From Hymenobacter sp. CRA2 (GTDB lineage: Bacteria > Bacteroidota > Bacteroidia > Cytophagales > Hymenobacteraceae), in contig NZ_MVBC01000004.1 in NCBI RefSeq assembly GCF_002007105.1, positions 124,001 to 188,000 of the forward strand: DNA of 64,000 nucleotides, given 5' to 3'. The position numbers and the translations under genes are program-made. The stretch's first letter is position 1. The number at the start of each line of letters is the position of its first letter. Under the pieces are notes generated by a model that saw only the letters and a program-made list of their open reading frames with translations, was not told the DNA's origin and did not search any database. Shown in pieces: positions 7,405 to 15,067 of this stretch.

Positions 7405-9318
7405 ATGGAGAAAGTAAAATTTGAAGAGCTGAACCTCTCGCAAGAGGTGCAGCGTGCCATCACGGATATGGGCTACGAGGAAGCCTCGCCCATCCAGACG
7501 GCCGCCATTCCCGTACTGCTCGAAGGCAAAGACGTTATCGGTCAGGCCCAGACGGGCACCGGCAAAACGGCTGCCTTCAGCATTCCCGCCATTGAGAAAG
7601 TCGACGCCGACTCCCGCGAGGTGCAGGTGCTCGTACTCTGCCCGACCCGCGAACTAGCGGTGCAGGTATCCGGCGAAATCCAAAAGCTCGGTAAGTACAA
7701 GCGCGGTCTGGCCACGGTGCCGATTTACGGCGGCTCGTCGTACGACCGGCAGTTTAAGGCCCTGGAGCGCGGCGTGCAGGTGGTCATCGGTACCCCCGGC
7801 CGCGTGATGGACCACCTGGAGCGCGGTACGCTCAAGCTGGACAACTGCAAGATGATCATCCTCGACGAGGCGGATGAGATGCTGGACATGGGCTTCCGCG
7901 ACGACATCGAAACGGTGCTGTCGCAGATGCCGGAGGAACGCCAGACGGTGTTCTTCTCGGCCACGATGAGCAAGCCCATCATGGAGCTGACCAAGAAGTA
8001 TCAGCGCGAGCCGCAGATCGTGAAGGTCAACCACCAGGAGATGACCGTCTCGAACATCGAGCAGATGTACTACGAGGTGCGTGGCCCGCAGAAGAAGGAT
8101 GTGCTGTCGCGCGTAATCGACATGTACAGCCTGAAGTCGGTTATCGTGTTTGCCAACACCAAACGCATGGTCGACGACATCGTGGCCGACCTGCAAGCCA
8201 AGGGCTACTTCGCCGACGGCCTGCACGGCGACATGAGCCAACAGGCGCGTCAGAACACGCTCGATAAATTCCGCAAAGGCACGCTGGAAATCCTCGTTGC
8301 CACCGACGTAGCCGCCCGCGGCATCGACGTGGACAACGTGGAAGCCGTAGTCAACTACGACCTGCCCGCCGACGAGGAATACTATGTGCACCGCATCGGC
8401 CGCACGGGCCGCGCTGGTAAGTCGGGCAAGGCCTTCACCTTCGTGTCGGGCCGCGATATCTACAAGCTGCGTGACATCATGCGCTTCACCAAAGCGCAGA
8501 TCAAGCAGGAGCGCATCCCGTCCTTCGAGGACGTATCGGAGGTGAAAACCACCGTGCTGCTCAGTCAGATCAAGGAAATCATCGAGAAGGGTAACCTGGA
8601 CAAGTACATCGGCCGCGTGCAGCGCCTGATCGACCAGGAAGAGGAGGTAACGTCGCTGGACATTGCCGCTGCCCTGCTCAAGATGGTGATGAAGGAAACC
8701 AAGCAGGCCGAAAAGGCGCTGGAATCGGACCGCCAGAAGGGCACGCCGCGCGAGGGTTACACCCGCCTGTTCGTGACCATGGGCAAGAAGGACCGCCTGC
8801 ACCCGCGCGACCTGGTCGACCTGATCGTGTCGTCCTCGAGCATCGCTCCGGGCCGCGTCGGCGACATCGAGCTGTACGACAAGTTTAGCTTCGTGGAAGT
8901 ACCCACCGAGAACGTGGAGGAAGTGGTAGAGCAGTTGGGGCGCACCTCGCTGTACGGCCGTCCGGTATCGTTCAGCCTGGCTACGCAGCGCGAAGCCGGC
9001 CAAGCAGCTGCCGAAGGCGGCGACGAGCGTCGTCCGCGCCGCACCGGCGGCTTTGGCGGCCCGCGTGAAGGCGGCTACGGCCAGCGCCGCGAAGGCGGCT
9101 ACGGCGGTGGCAACCGTGAGGGTGGTTACCAGCGCCGCGAAGGCGGTTTCGGTGGCGGTCAGCGCTCGGGCGGCTACGGCGGCGGCAACCGCGAAGGCGG
9201 CTACCGTGGTGGCAACAGCTACGGCGGTGGACAGCGTTCGGGTGGCTACGGCGGCCGTCGCGACAGCGAAGGTGGCTACAAGCCCCGCCGCGACCGGAAC
9301 GAAGGTTTCGAAGACTAA
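7405..9318 (+). CDS. DEAD-box RNA helicase with DbpA-type RNA-binding domain and Gly/Arg tail (DeaD/CsdA-like)
   Basis: This is a 637-residue ATP-dependent RNA helicase of the cold-shock/ribosome-assembly type. Seen in order: Q motif (EASPIQ), Walker [25 protein letters not shown] and HRIGRTGR. A linker follows, then a DbpA-like RNA-binding domain at about residues 450-535 (YTRLFVTMGKKDRLHPRDLV). The tail from about 540 is rich in RREGGYGGG repeats. The ATG at 7405 gives MEKVKFEEL, directly before the Q motif; an in-frame ATG at 7375 lies in the leader. Neighbourhood with csp and a structured leader suggest cold induction. DeaD is the closest known relative, but paralogues are common in the phylum, so no symbol is assigned. 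Confidence 0.95.
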   Translation: MEKVKFEELNLSQEVQRAITDMGYEEASPIQTAAIPVLLEGKDVIGQAQTGTGKTAAFSIPAIEKVDADSREVQVLVLCPTRELAVQVSGEIQKLGKYKRGLATVPIYGGSSYDRQFKALERGVQVVIGTPGRVMDHLERGTLKLDNCKMIILDEADEMLDMGFRDDIETVLSQMPEERQTVFFSATMSKPIMELTKKYQREPQIVKVNHQEMTVSNIEQMYYEVRGPQKKDVLSRVIDMYSLKSVIVFANTKRMVDDIVADLQAKGYFADGLHGDMSQQARQNTLDKFRKGTLEILVATDVAARGIDVDNVEAVVNYDLPADEEYYVHRIGRTGRAGKSGKAFTFVSGRDIYKLRDIMRFTKAQIKQERIPSFEDVSEVKTTVLLSQIKEIIEKGNLDKYIGRVQRLIDQEEEVTSLDIAAALLKMVMKETKQAEKALESDRQKGTPREGYTRLFVTMGKKDRLHPRDLVDLIVSSSSIAPGRVGDIELYDKFSFVEVPTENVEEVVEQLGRTSLYGRPVSFSLATQREAGQAAAEGGDERRPRRTGGFGGPREGGYGQRREGGYGGGNREGGYQRREGGFGGGQRSGGYGGGNREGGYRGGNSYGGGQRSGGYGGRRDSEGGYKPRRDRNEGFED

Positions 9319-9340
9319 AATCAGCAACTAGCTGACATGC

Positions 9341-9376
9341 AAAAGGCCCGCCTCAACTGAGGCGGGCCTTTTGGTT
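9341..9376. terminator. Bidirectional terminator between helicase and DUF2383 gene
   Basis: AAAAGGCCCGCC (9341-9352) pairs perfectly with GGCGGGCCTTTT (9361-9372), with T runs on both strands. It serves the two convergent genes. Confidence 0.9.
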
Positions 9377-9439
9377 TAGCGGCGGTTTGTAACTGCTGAC
9401 GGATTCGAATCGTCGGGGCCGCCGCTATAGACGTGTGGC

Positions 9440-9907
9440 TTATTTGGCCGAGTCGCGCAGGCCGCGGATGGTGTCGTGGGCTTCTTTGATGCCCTGGGCC
9501 TGCTTGTCGATGATGGCTTTGATTTCGTTCGGCAGACCCTGGGCCTGTGAAGCTTTTTCGTAAGCCTTCTTGGCGTAGTCTTCGCCCCGCTCGCACTCGT
9601 CGAGGATGGCTTTACGGTCGTTGCCGGTCACCAGGCCCTTCAGGTTGATCCAGGTGCGGTGGGCGCTGCCAATGATGGAATCCGTTTTGTCTTCGTTGGT
9701 GTCGGCCGGGTGCAAATTCAGGTTGTGCATGGCGTTTTCCAGCTCCGTGAGGTAGCCGTCGCGCTGCACCGCGTATTTCTTGAAGATATCTTTCAGGTCC
9801 TGGTCTTTGACGTCCGTCAGGGCTTCGGAATAGCCACGCTCGCCGTCTTTGAGGGTTTCTACGAGTTCGTTCAGGACCGTCTTAAGGGCAGTGTTTTCGC
9901 TGGCCAT
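9440..9907 (-). CDS. PA2169-family four-helix-bundle protein (DUF2383)
   Basis: The 155 residues are almost wholly helical and charged. They match the ferritin-like four-helix-bundle family DUF2383 (LKTVLNELVETLKDGERGYSEAL, then EDYAKKAYEKA). Members are small stress-associated cytoplasmic proteins of unknown activity, often encoded near envelope or desiccation stress genes. No metal ligands can be assigned with certainty. The start MASENTALK at 9907 is the only sensible one. It converges on the DEAD helicase gene through a shared terminator. Confidence 0.85.
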   Translation of the reverse strand: MASENTALKTVLNELVETLKDGERGYSEALTDVKDQDLKDIFKKYAVQRDGYLTELENAMHNLNLHPADTNEDKTDSIIGSAHRTWINLKGLVTGNDRKAILDECERGEDYAKKAYEKASQAQGLPNEIKAIIDKQAQGIKEAHDTIRGLRDSAK

Positions 9908-10006
9908 GGTGTTTGGAAGGTTGTGTGGAAAGAATCAGGATGGAATAGCATACTTTACTGTGGAGGCCACTAGAAGGTTGCGGCCGCAACGGTATGGTAA
10001 CCGCGT

Positions 10007-10540
10007 ATGTGGACGGATATTCGACAGGAAATCGAACGGGTACGGCGAGAGTTAGGGCTGACCGTGGAACAGTTTCGGCCGCTGGCACTGACGGAGTGGG
10101 CGGCCGTAGAACGACGAGCAACAGAAGCATTCTGCCAGCTGACACCTGAAAATCGGCAGCCTACTTGGCTCTGGAACCAGCTAAAGCCAGAGATGACCAG
10201 TGCTTTTTTTACTCTAGAAGGTTTGAGCTGGGCTTCAATAGCCAACCTATTCGTACCTATCGATGCCGTTTTTTTCTTCGCCTCCGATGGCGACAAATGG
10301 TGGTGGTACCGCGGTTCAGGATTGGCTACTTGTGCATTAGCTGCTAAACTCAGTCAGAACAGTGCACACCTAGACGAATGGGGAATAATCGACCAGCACT
10401 ACCGGTGGCTACTGTGTTTGACTCACCATGACGACTTGGTTGCCGCTGGGCAACCTATGGTCCAACGACTAGAGCAACTAGCCGCTGGATTGCTAAAGCC
10501 TCTGCGGCTTTACCCCGCCATGGCCCGTCCGGCCAGGTAA
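10007..10540 (+). CDS. Unrecognised 177-residue protein, possibly immunity-like
   Basis: The protein is soluble and Trp-rich (EGLSWASIANLFVPIDAVFFFASDGDKWWWYRGSG), with amphipathic helices at both ends and no signal peptide. Its size, acidic-aromatic pattern and single isolated gene resemble immunity or SMI1/DUF6756-like proteins, but I cannot place it in a family. Its base composition is slightly more AT-rich than the flanking genes. The last 31 bases overlap the 3' end of the convergent flavoprotein gene, and the tail (LLKPLRLYPAMARPAR) may be affected by that overlap. Confidence 0.6.
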   Translation: MWTDIRQEIERVRRELGLTVEQFRPLALTEWAAVERRATEAFCQLTPENRQPTWLWNQLKPEMTSAFFTLEGLSWASIANLFVPIDAVFFFASDGDKWWWYRGSGLATCALAAKLSQNSAHLDEWGIIDQHYRWLLCLTHHDDLVAAGQPMVQRLEQLAAGLLKPLRLYPAMARPAR

Positions 10541-11757
10541 CCCGTCGTCCAGGCGGCCTGGAAGTTGAAGCCGCCGGTGATGCCGTCGATGTCGAGCACT
10601 TCGCCGGCGAAGTGCAGGCCGGGCACGCGGCGGCTCTCCATGGTCTTCATATCGACCTCGCCGAGCGGGATGCCGCCGCAGGTTACGAACTCCTCCTTGA
10701 AGGTGGTCTTGCCGCGCACGCCCAGCGGGGTGCGTAGCAGCAGCTCGATGAGGCGGTTTTGCAGCTTGCCGGCCAGTTCACTCCAGCGCGTTTCGGCGCC
10801 GATGCTGGCCTGCTCCACTAGGGTGCGCCACAGGCGCTGCGGCAGACCGAAGAGCGGATTCGACAGCACCGTTTTCTTACCGTTGGCGGCGCGGTACTCG
10901 TGCAGCCACTGCCGCAAGGACTCTTCCTTGTGTGTGGGTACCCAGCTCACCAGCGCCGTGCCGGTGTACTGTAGCTCGCTCAGGCGGCGGGCACCCCAGG
11001 CCGAAAGCTTAAGCACGGCCGGGCCGCTTACGCCCCAGTGCGTGACCAGCAGCGGGCCCTCGTACTCCAGCTTTTCGCCGGCCAGCACCACGCGGGCGTG
11101 CGGCACACTCACGCCCATCAGCTCTTTTAGGGGCGAGTTGGGCACGTTGAAGGTAAACAGCGAAGGCACCGGCTCGCACACCGAGTGGCCTAGCTGCCGC
11201 AACCAGTCGTAGCCGCTGGGCTTGGGGTTGCCGCCGGTGGCTACCAGCAGCTTGCGCACCTGCAGGGCCTTGGCCGGGGCCTGCGTGCCGCTCAGCGCCA
11301 GGCGGAAACCACCCTCAGCCAGCGGCTCGATGTGTTCGGCTGCCACGCTGGTGAGCACGCGCACGCCGGCGCGGCGGGCGGCCTCTTCCAGGGCCTGGGC
11401 AATGGTTTCGCTGGAATCGGTGACGGGAAACATGCGGCCGTCGGGCTCGGTCTTGAGCTTGACGCCGCGGCGCTCGAACCAGTGCACCGTGTCCTGGGCG
11501 CCGAACTGCCGGAAGGGCTCCTTCAGCTGCTTGCCGCCGCGCGGGTAGTACTGGGTTAGCTCAGCGGGGGAGAAGCAGTGGTGCGTCACGTTGCAGCGGC
11601 CGCCGCCCGAGATGCGCACCTTGCTTAGCAGCTTGGTGGTTTTTTCGAGCAGCACAACGGTCAGGGCCGGGTTAGCTTCGGCGCAGGCAATGGCTCCAAA
11701 AAAGCCAGCGGCCCCGCCGCCCAGCACGGCCACGTCGGCAGAGAGCAGGTCTTTCAC
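10510..11757 (-). CDS. BaiN/HI0933-family NAD(P)/FAD-dependent oxidoreductase
   Basis: This 415-residue flavoprotein begins with a Rossmann FAD-binding motif (VAVLGGGAAGFFGAIACAE, a GxGxxG variant) and carries the family segment KVRISGGGRCNVTHHC. It ends with GGFNFQAAWTTGYLAGRA, the usual C-terminal FAD contact. Family members reduce bile-acid intermediates or act on aminoacetone-type substrates, but most are uncharacterised. The start is GTG at 11755-11757. An exact TACCTTTG -7 box ends five bases before it, so the transcript may be leaderless. The epimerase-like gene lies 30 bases upstream on the same strand. Confidence 0.9.
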   Translation of the reverse strand: MKDLLSADVAVLGGGAAGFFGAIACAEANPALTVVLLEKTTKLLSKVRISGGGRCNVTHHCFSPAELTQYYPRGGKQLKEPFRQFGAQDTVHWFERRGVKLKTEPDGRMFPVTDSSETIAQALEEAARRAGVRVLTSVAAEHIEPLAEGGFRLALSGTQAPAKALQVRKLLVATGGNPKPSGYDWLRQLGHSVCEPVPSLFTFNVPNSPLKELMGVSVPHARVVLAGEKLEYEGPLLVTHWGVSGPAVLKLSAWGARRLSELQYTGTALVSWVPTHKEESLRQWLHEYRAANGKKTVLSNPLFGLPQRLWRTLVEQASIGAETRWSELAGKLQNRLIELLLRTPLGVRGKTTFKEEFVTCGGIPLGEVDMKTMESRRVPGLHFAGEVLDIDGITGGFNFQAAWTTGYLAGRAMAG

Positions 11758-11762
11758 GCAGG

Positions 11763-11770
11763 CAAAGGTA
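11763..11770 (-). promoter_or_regulatory. -7 promoter box of the flavoprotein gene
   Basis: On the minus strand it reads TACCTTTG, an exact TAnnTTTG match. Only five bases separate it from the GTG start, so the message would start at or next to the start codon. Confidence 0.5.
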
Positions 11771-11787
11771 CGGCGCCCCGCCCAGGT

Positions 11788-12627
11788 TTAGCAGTAGGGT
11801 AGAGCCGCCAATGGGTCGGCGTAGCGGAAGGAGTAGCGCAACTGAGCGTGCAACATCTCCGTGGTGATGAGCTTGCCGCCCCGGTCATCGGGGAGAAACT
11901 GTGGGGCGGGCAGGCCGAGCTGGGCCGTGGCGGCGCGGTAAAACTCCTGCCGGGAAGGGTGCCCGGCGGCGCACACATTGAGGGTACGGCCCCACAGGTC
12001 TTGCTCGATAACGGCCCGGATGACACCCACGGCGTCATCGAGGTGCAGCATGTTGACCGGCGCCGCGGGCTGGGGCACTTCGCTGCGGCCGGCCAGGAAG
12101 CACCCGGGCGCCCGGCCGGGGCCCATCAGGCCGCCCAGGCGCAACACCGTGGTCTGCCAGGGCTGGCCAGGTTGCTGAAACAGCCATTCGGCGCGCAGCA
12201 AGTGGTTGTCGGCCTCGGCTGCGGCCCGGGCGTCGGCTTCCCGCATGGAGCGGGGAGCATCGGGGTACACGCCGGTAGAGCTGACGAATACGACGTGGCG
12301 CACGGACGAAGCCCCCAACGCGTCGATAACGGGCTGCAAGGCGGCGGCGTAGGCTGCGCGGTCGGTGGCGGTGCGCGAAGGCGGCACGCTCACGACGAGC
12401 ACCTGGGCTCCGGCCAACAGCGGCGCTACGTGTGAGGCGGAAGCGTCGGGGGCCAGGCGCAGCAGGTGCGGGCGGAGGCCGGCGGCCTCGAGTATGGTGG
12501 CTTTAGCGGGCGTGGTGGTGCTGCCGGCTACCGGGTGACCGGCCGCCACCAGGATGCGAGCCAGCGGCAGCCCCAGCCAGCCGCAACCGAGCACGGCCAC
12601 GGCCACGGGCGAAGAGAAAGATGTCAT
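11788..12627 (-). CDS. NAD(P)-binding SDR/epimerase-like protein (YeeZ-type)
   Basis: This 279-residue protein is built on a Rossmann fold with VLGCGWLGLPLA near its start, as in YeeZ-type nucleoside-diphosphate-sugar epimerase relatives. Further signatures are HVVFVSSTGVYPD in the middle, then LRLGGLMGPGR and NMLHLDDAVGVI, which match the extended-SDR pattern of cofactor and substrate contacts. The substrate is unknown. The ATG at 12627 starts directly before the nucleotide-binding strand; upstream in-frame codons to 12693 add low-complexity residues and were not used. It is upstream of the flavoprotein gene on the same strand. Confidence 0.85.
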   Translation of the reverse strand: MTSFSSPVAVAVLGCGWLGLPLARILVAAGHPVAGSTTTPAKATILEAAGLRPHLLRLAPDASASHVAPLLAGAQVLVVSVPPSRTATDRAAYAAALQPVIDALGASSVRHVVFVSSTGVYPDAPRSMREADARAAAEADNHLLRAEWLFQQPGQPWQTTVLRLGGLMGPGRAPGCFLAGRSEVPQPAAPVNMLHLDDAVGVIRAVIEQDLWGRTLNVCAAGHPSRQEFYRAATAQLGLPAPQFLPDDRGGKLITTEMLHAQLRYSFRYADPLAALPYC

Positions 12628-12723
12628 AAGTAGAAGGACTACGCGGCCACGGCCGGGCCAGACACGTCGCGGCCCCGGCGCGCGTGGCTGCACCGGGGCC
12701 GCGAAGGTCGGGAAAAAGCCGGG

Positions 12724-13413
12724 TTAGTAGGTGCTGCGCCGGAAGCCCCAGCGCTGCAACTCGGCCACGTAGGTATCGGGGAAGTTGGCTTCGAGCAGGG
12801 CCACCAGGGCTTTCAGCCCCTTGCGCACCAGCTTACGCGCCTGGTCCTTGCCCGCCTTGGCCGAGGCGGCTTGCCCCACCAGCCCGGCCGAGCTGCTCAG
12901 CAGCTGGCGGTACTCCTGCACCCGCGGTTGCCAGAAAGCGGTGCCGTACTTGCGTTCGGCGAAGGGCGCCGAGGCCAGCCGGGTCACCAGCACATCGAGA
13001 CCGAGCAGCCGCTCGCCCCGGTCGCGGGCCAGGCTGCCGCCGCGCTTGGGCACCAGGCCGAAGGCGGCGTACTGGGCCTGCGCGGCGGCCTTGCTGCCGG
13101 CGTCTTCGCGCAGGTAGTCCTTGAGAAAGCGCACCGCCTCGTTCATCTCCTCGTCCAGGTCGTGCAGGCGGGCGCTCTGGGGCGAGTGGTCGGCGGCCGC
13201 TTGCCGACGGGCAGCGGTGCTGGTTTGCAGCTGAGCCACGGCCGCCGCAAAGGCCGGCTGCGGCAGCCAGCGCAAGGTGAGCGTGGGCTCGGTGGCCCAC
13301 ACGGCGGCGCAGCTGGCGGCTACTTCGGCCAGGGCCGCGTCGCCGGTGGGGATGAGTTTTTTGGGGTTGGCAGGCGGCGCAGCCGCCAGCGCCGGGGTAA
13401 GGGCGTCAGCCAT
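12724..13413 (-). CDS. Unrecognised all-helical 229-residue protein
   Basis: Starting at the ATG at 13413 (MADALTPALAAAPPANPKK), the protein is rich in Ala, Leu, Arg and Gln. It is predicted to be almost wholly helical (LHDLDEEMNEAVRFLKDYL and similar stretches). There is no signal peptide or catalytic motif that I recognise. The frame stays open upstream to 13764, but only through a GC-rich repeat array that codes for low-complexity sequence, so that extension is rejected. The array and a small imperfect palindrome near 13446-13471 form its upstream region, and they may control it. Confidence 0.6.
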   Translation of the reverse strand: MADALTPALAAAPPANPKKLIPTGDAALAEVAASCAAVWATEPTLTLRWLPQPAFAAAVAQLQTSTAARRQAAADHSPQSARLHDLDEEMNEAVRFLKDYLREDAGSKAAAQAQYAAFGLVPKRGGSLARDRGERLLGLDVLVTRLASAPFAERKYGTAFWQPRVQEYRQLLSSSAGLVGQAASAKAGKDQARKLVRKGLKALVALLEANFPDTYVAELQRWGFRRSTY

Positions 13414-13520
13414 AAAAGGAATGCAGAGAAGATGATGAGTCACTAAGCACACACCACGCGTATTCGTGTGCACCGGCCAAGCTACGCATTCACGTGGCCC
13501 GGCACAAGCCCCCAAGTCCC

Positions 13521-13753
13521 GGGCAAGTCGCCGGAGGGCAGTGGCGGCTCGGCGGAGAGGCGGGACAAGTTGCCCCGTCGCCGAGGGCGTGCCCCCAGGG
13601 CCCGGGCAAAACTTCCCCGAGGCCGGGGGCTGGCCCTCAAGCCCCGGGCAATTTGCCCGGGCCCTGAGGGCTCGGGCCAGGGGCTGGGGCAAGTTGCCCC
13701 AGCCCCCTGGCCGGCGGGCAGTGGCGCGGGGCCGAATTTTTGGGCAACTTGCA
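13521..13753. repeat. Array of GC-rich palindromic repeats, about 41-42 base period
   Basis: Six copies of a degenerate palindromic core resembling GGGCAAGTTGCCC begin at about 13521, 13562, 13604, 13646, 13687 and 13742. The first five are spaced 41-42 bases, about four helical turns. The best copies are perfect palindromes: 13643-13661 and 13684-13702. Spacers share a GC-rich pattern with runs like CGAGGCC and GGGGGCTGGCCC. Both strands stay open through it, which only reflects composition. It lies between the helical-protein gene and the AT-rich methylase gene. Confidence 0.75.
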
Positions 13754-13762
13754 CGTTCAATC

Positions 13763-14680
13763 ATGGAGAACGTGGACCAGAGCGCAGTAAAAGAACAGCT
13801 TGCCTTGTATGGCTTAGCAAGTGATGCAGCTGTTATTCAACCTTTTTTAAAATGGGCGGGTGGCAAACGTCAGCTGCTGCCGGAAATCAAAGCTAGATTA
13901 CCTAAAAACATATATGATGTTACATATCACGAGCCCTTTGTAGGAGCAGGAGCTGTTTTATTAGATATTTTGCCTAAAAATGCGTGTATAAATGATGTTA
14001 ACAAGGAATTAGTTAATTGCTATAATGTAATTAAGAATCAAAGTGAAGCTTTGATACATGATTTGAAGAAACATGAAAATACAGAAGAATATTTTTATTA
14101 TATAAGAGAGCTTGATAGGAGTGAGGCATTTAGTTCGATGAGTGATGTGGAAAAAGCTTCTAGAATGATTTATTTGAACAAGACTTGTTTTAATGGCTTA
14201 TATCGAGTGAATAGCAAAGGTCATTTTAACGTGCCATTTGGTAACTATAAGAATCCAAAATATGCAGATTCTGCGTTGATCAAGGCTTTGAGTTTATATC
14301 TTAGGAATGCTAACGTGAATATCATGAACCATGATTTTGAGTATGCTTTATCTCTTGCTAAAGAAGGGGATTTTGTATACCTTGATCCTCCGTATGATCC
14401 GCTAAATGCTACATCTTCTTTCGTTAGTTATACAGCTGGGCAGTTTGGGCGAGACGCTCAAGAACGCTTGAAAATGTGTATTGATAACTTAGTTAACAAG
14501 GGTTGTAATATTTTAATGAGTAATGCGGATACTACATATATTGATAGTATGTATGCTGGCACTTATATAGTTGAAAGAGTTTCTGCAAATAGGAACATAA
14601 ACGCAAACGGTGCAGGGCGTGGAAAAATCAATGAAGTGCTCATACGCAACAAGTACGAGGCGTATAAAGCAAAGCCTTGA
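13763..14680 (+). CDS. DNA adenine methyltransferase, Dam/DpnIIA class (restriction-modification)
   Basis: This 305-residue D12-class N6-adenine methyltransferase carries FLKWAGGKRQLLPEI (AdoMet motif region), HEPFVGAGAVLLDI (motif I) and the catalytic DPPYDPLNATSSFVSYT (motif IV, DPPY), in the order of DpnII-type enzymes, which usually modify GATC. Its target is inferred from family only. The ATG at 13763 sits at the end of the palindromic array; the frame open upstream is repeat sequence. The gene is visibly AT-rich against GC-rich surroundings and forms a unit with the following ParB-like and endonuclease genes, so lateral transfer is likely. Confidence 0.9.
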   Translation: MENVDQSAVKEQLALYGLASDAAVIQPFLKWAGGKRQLLPEIKARLPKNIYDVTYHEPFVGAGAVLLDILPKNACINDVNKELVNCYNVIKNQSEALIHDLKKHENTEEYFYYIRELDRSEAFSSMSDVEKASRMIYLNKTCFNGLYRVNSKGHFNVPFGNYKNPKYADSALIKALSLYLRNANVNIMNHDFEYALSLAKEGDFVYLDPPYDPLNATSSFVSYTAGQFGRDAQERLKMCIDNLVNKGCNILMSNADTTYIDSMYAGTYIVERVSANRNINANGAGRGKINEVLIRNKYEAYKAKP

Positions 14681-14711
14681 GTATAATATACCATGCCAAG
14701 TGCATTGGTTT

Positions 14712-15067
14712 ATGTGGCTCCAGCACGAAGGACTCAAGCCTTATTATAAAGCTGTTCTACGTTATCCTATTGCTGATATTTGCCTCGGTATTGGTCCATT
14801 GCAAATTTGTAATGACTTAATTGTGTCGCAGGTTGAAGAAATCTTGTTTAATTTTACCACGAAGGATGGGCGTCAGTGTTTATTAGTTCAGAATCGGGTT
14901 GCCTAATAGATGGGCAACACCGGTTGACTGCTGCTAAGCGAGCTGGCTTAAAGTACATTGATGTAATAATTGAAAACGTTGATAATTCCAATAAATCGGC
15001 TGAACAATGTCTAAACAGAACAACAAGGACTTCGCGAAAACAGAAAAGGCTTGGCGGGCTATTGTAG
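14712..15067 (+). pseudogene. Frameshifted ParB-like domain gene in the R-M island
   Basis: Two frames together encode one ParB/Srx-like N-terminal domain. Frame one (14712 to about 14881) gives YPIADICLGIGPLQICNDL; frame two gives ISSESGCLIDGQHRLTAAK, the diagnostic LIDGQHR motif. Adding one T to the TTT run at 14879-14881 joins them into about 118 residues, so a single missing base is the simplest explanation (sequencing error or real mutation). A GTG at 14876 could restart the second half. The end overlaps the endonuclease start by 61 bases. ParB-like domains hydrolyse CTP or ATP or bind DNA; the role in this island is unknown. Confidence 0.6.

Noticed and set aside
7654-9327. Long open frame antisense to the DEAD helicase
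   Set aside because: It has no recognisable motif and is explained by the high third-position GC of the helicase gene.
13521-13753. CRISPR array
   Set aside because: Units are degenerate palindromes with GC-rich related spacers and no cas genes, so they are not spacers and repeats.
13466-13762. N-terminal extension of the methylase frame
   Set aside because: It codes for Arg/Pro/Gly low complexity through the palindromic array; the family starts at the ATG at 13763.
13414-13764. N-terminal extension of the helical protein on the minus strand
   Set aside because: It is the same repeat array read backwards.
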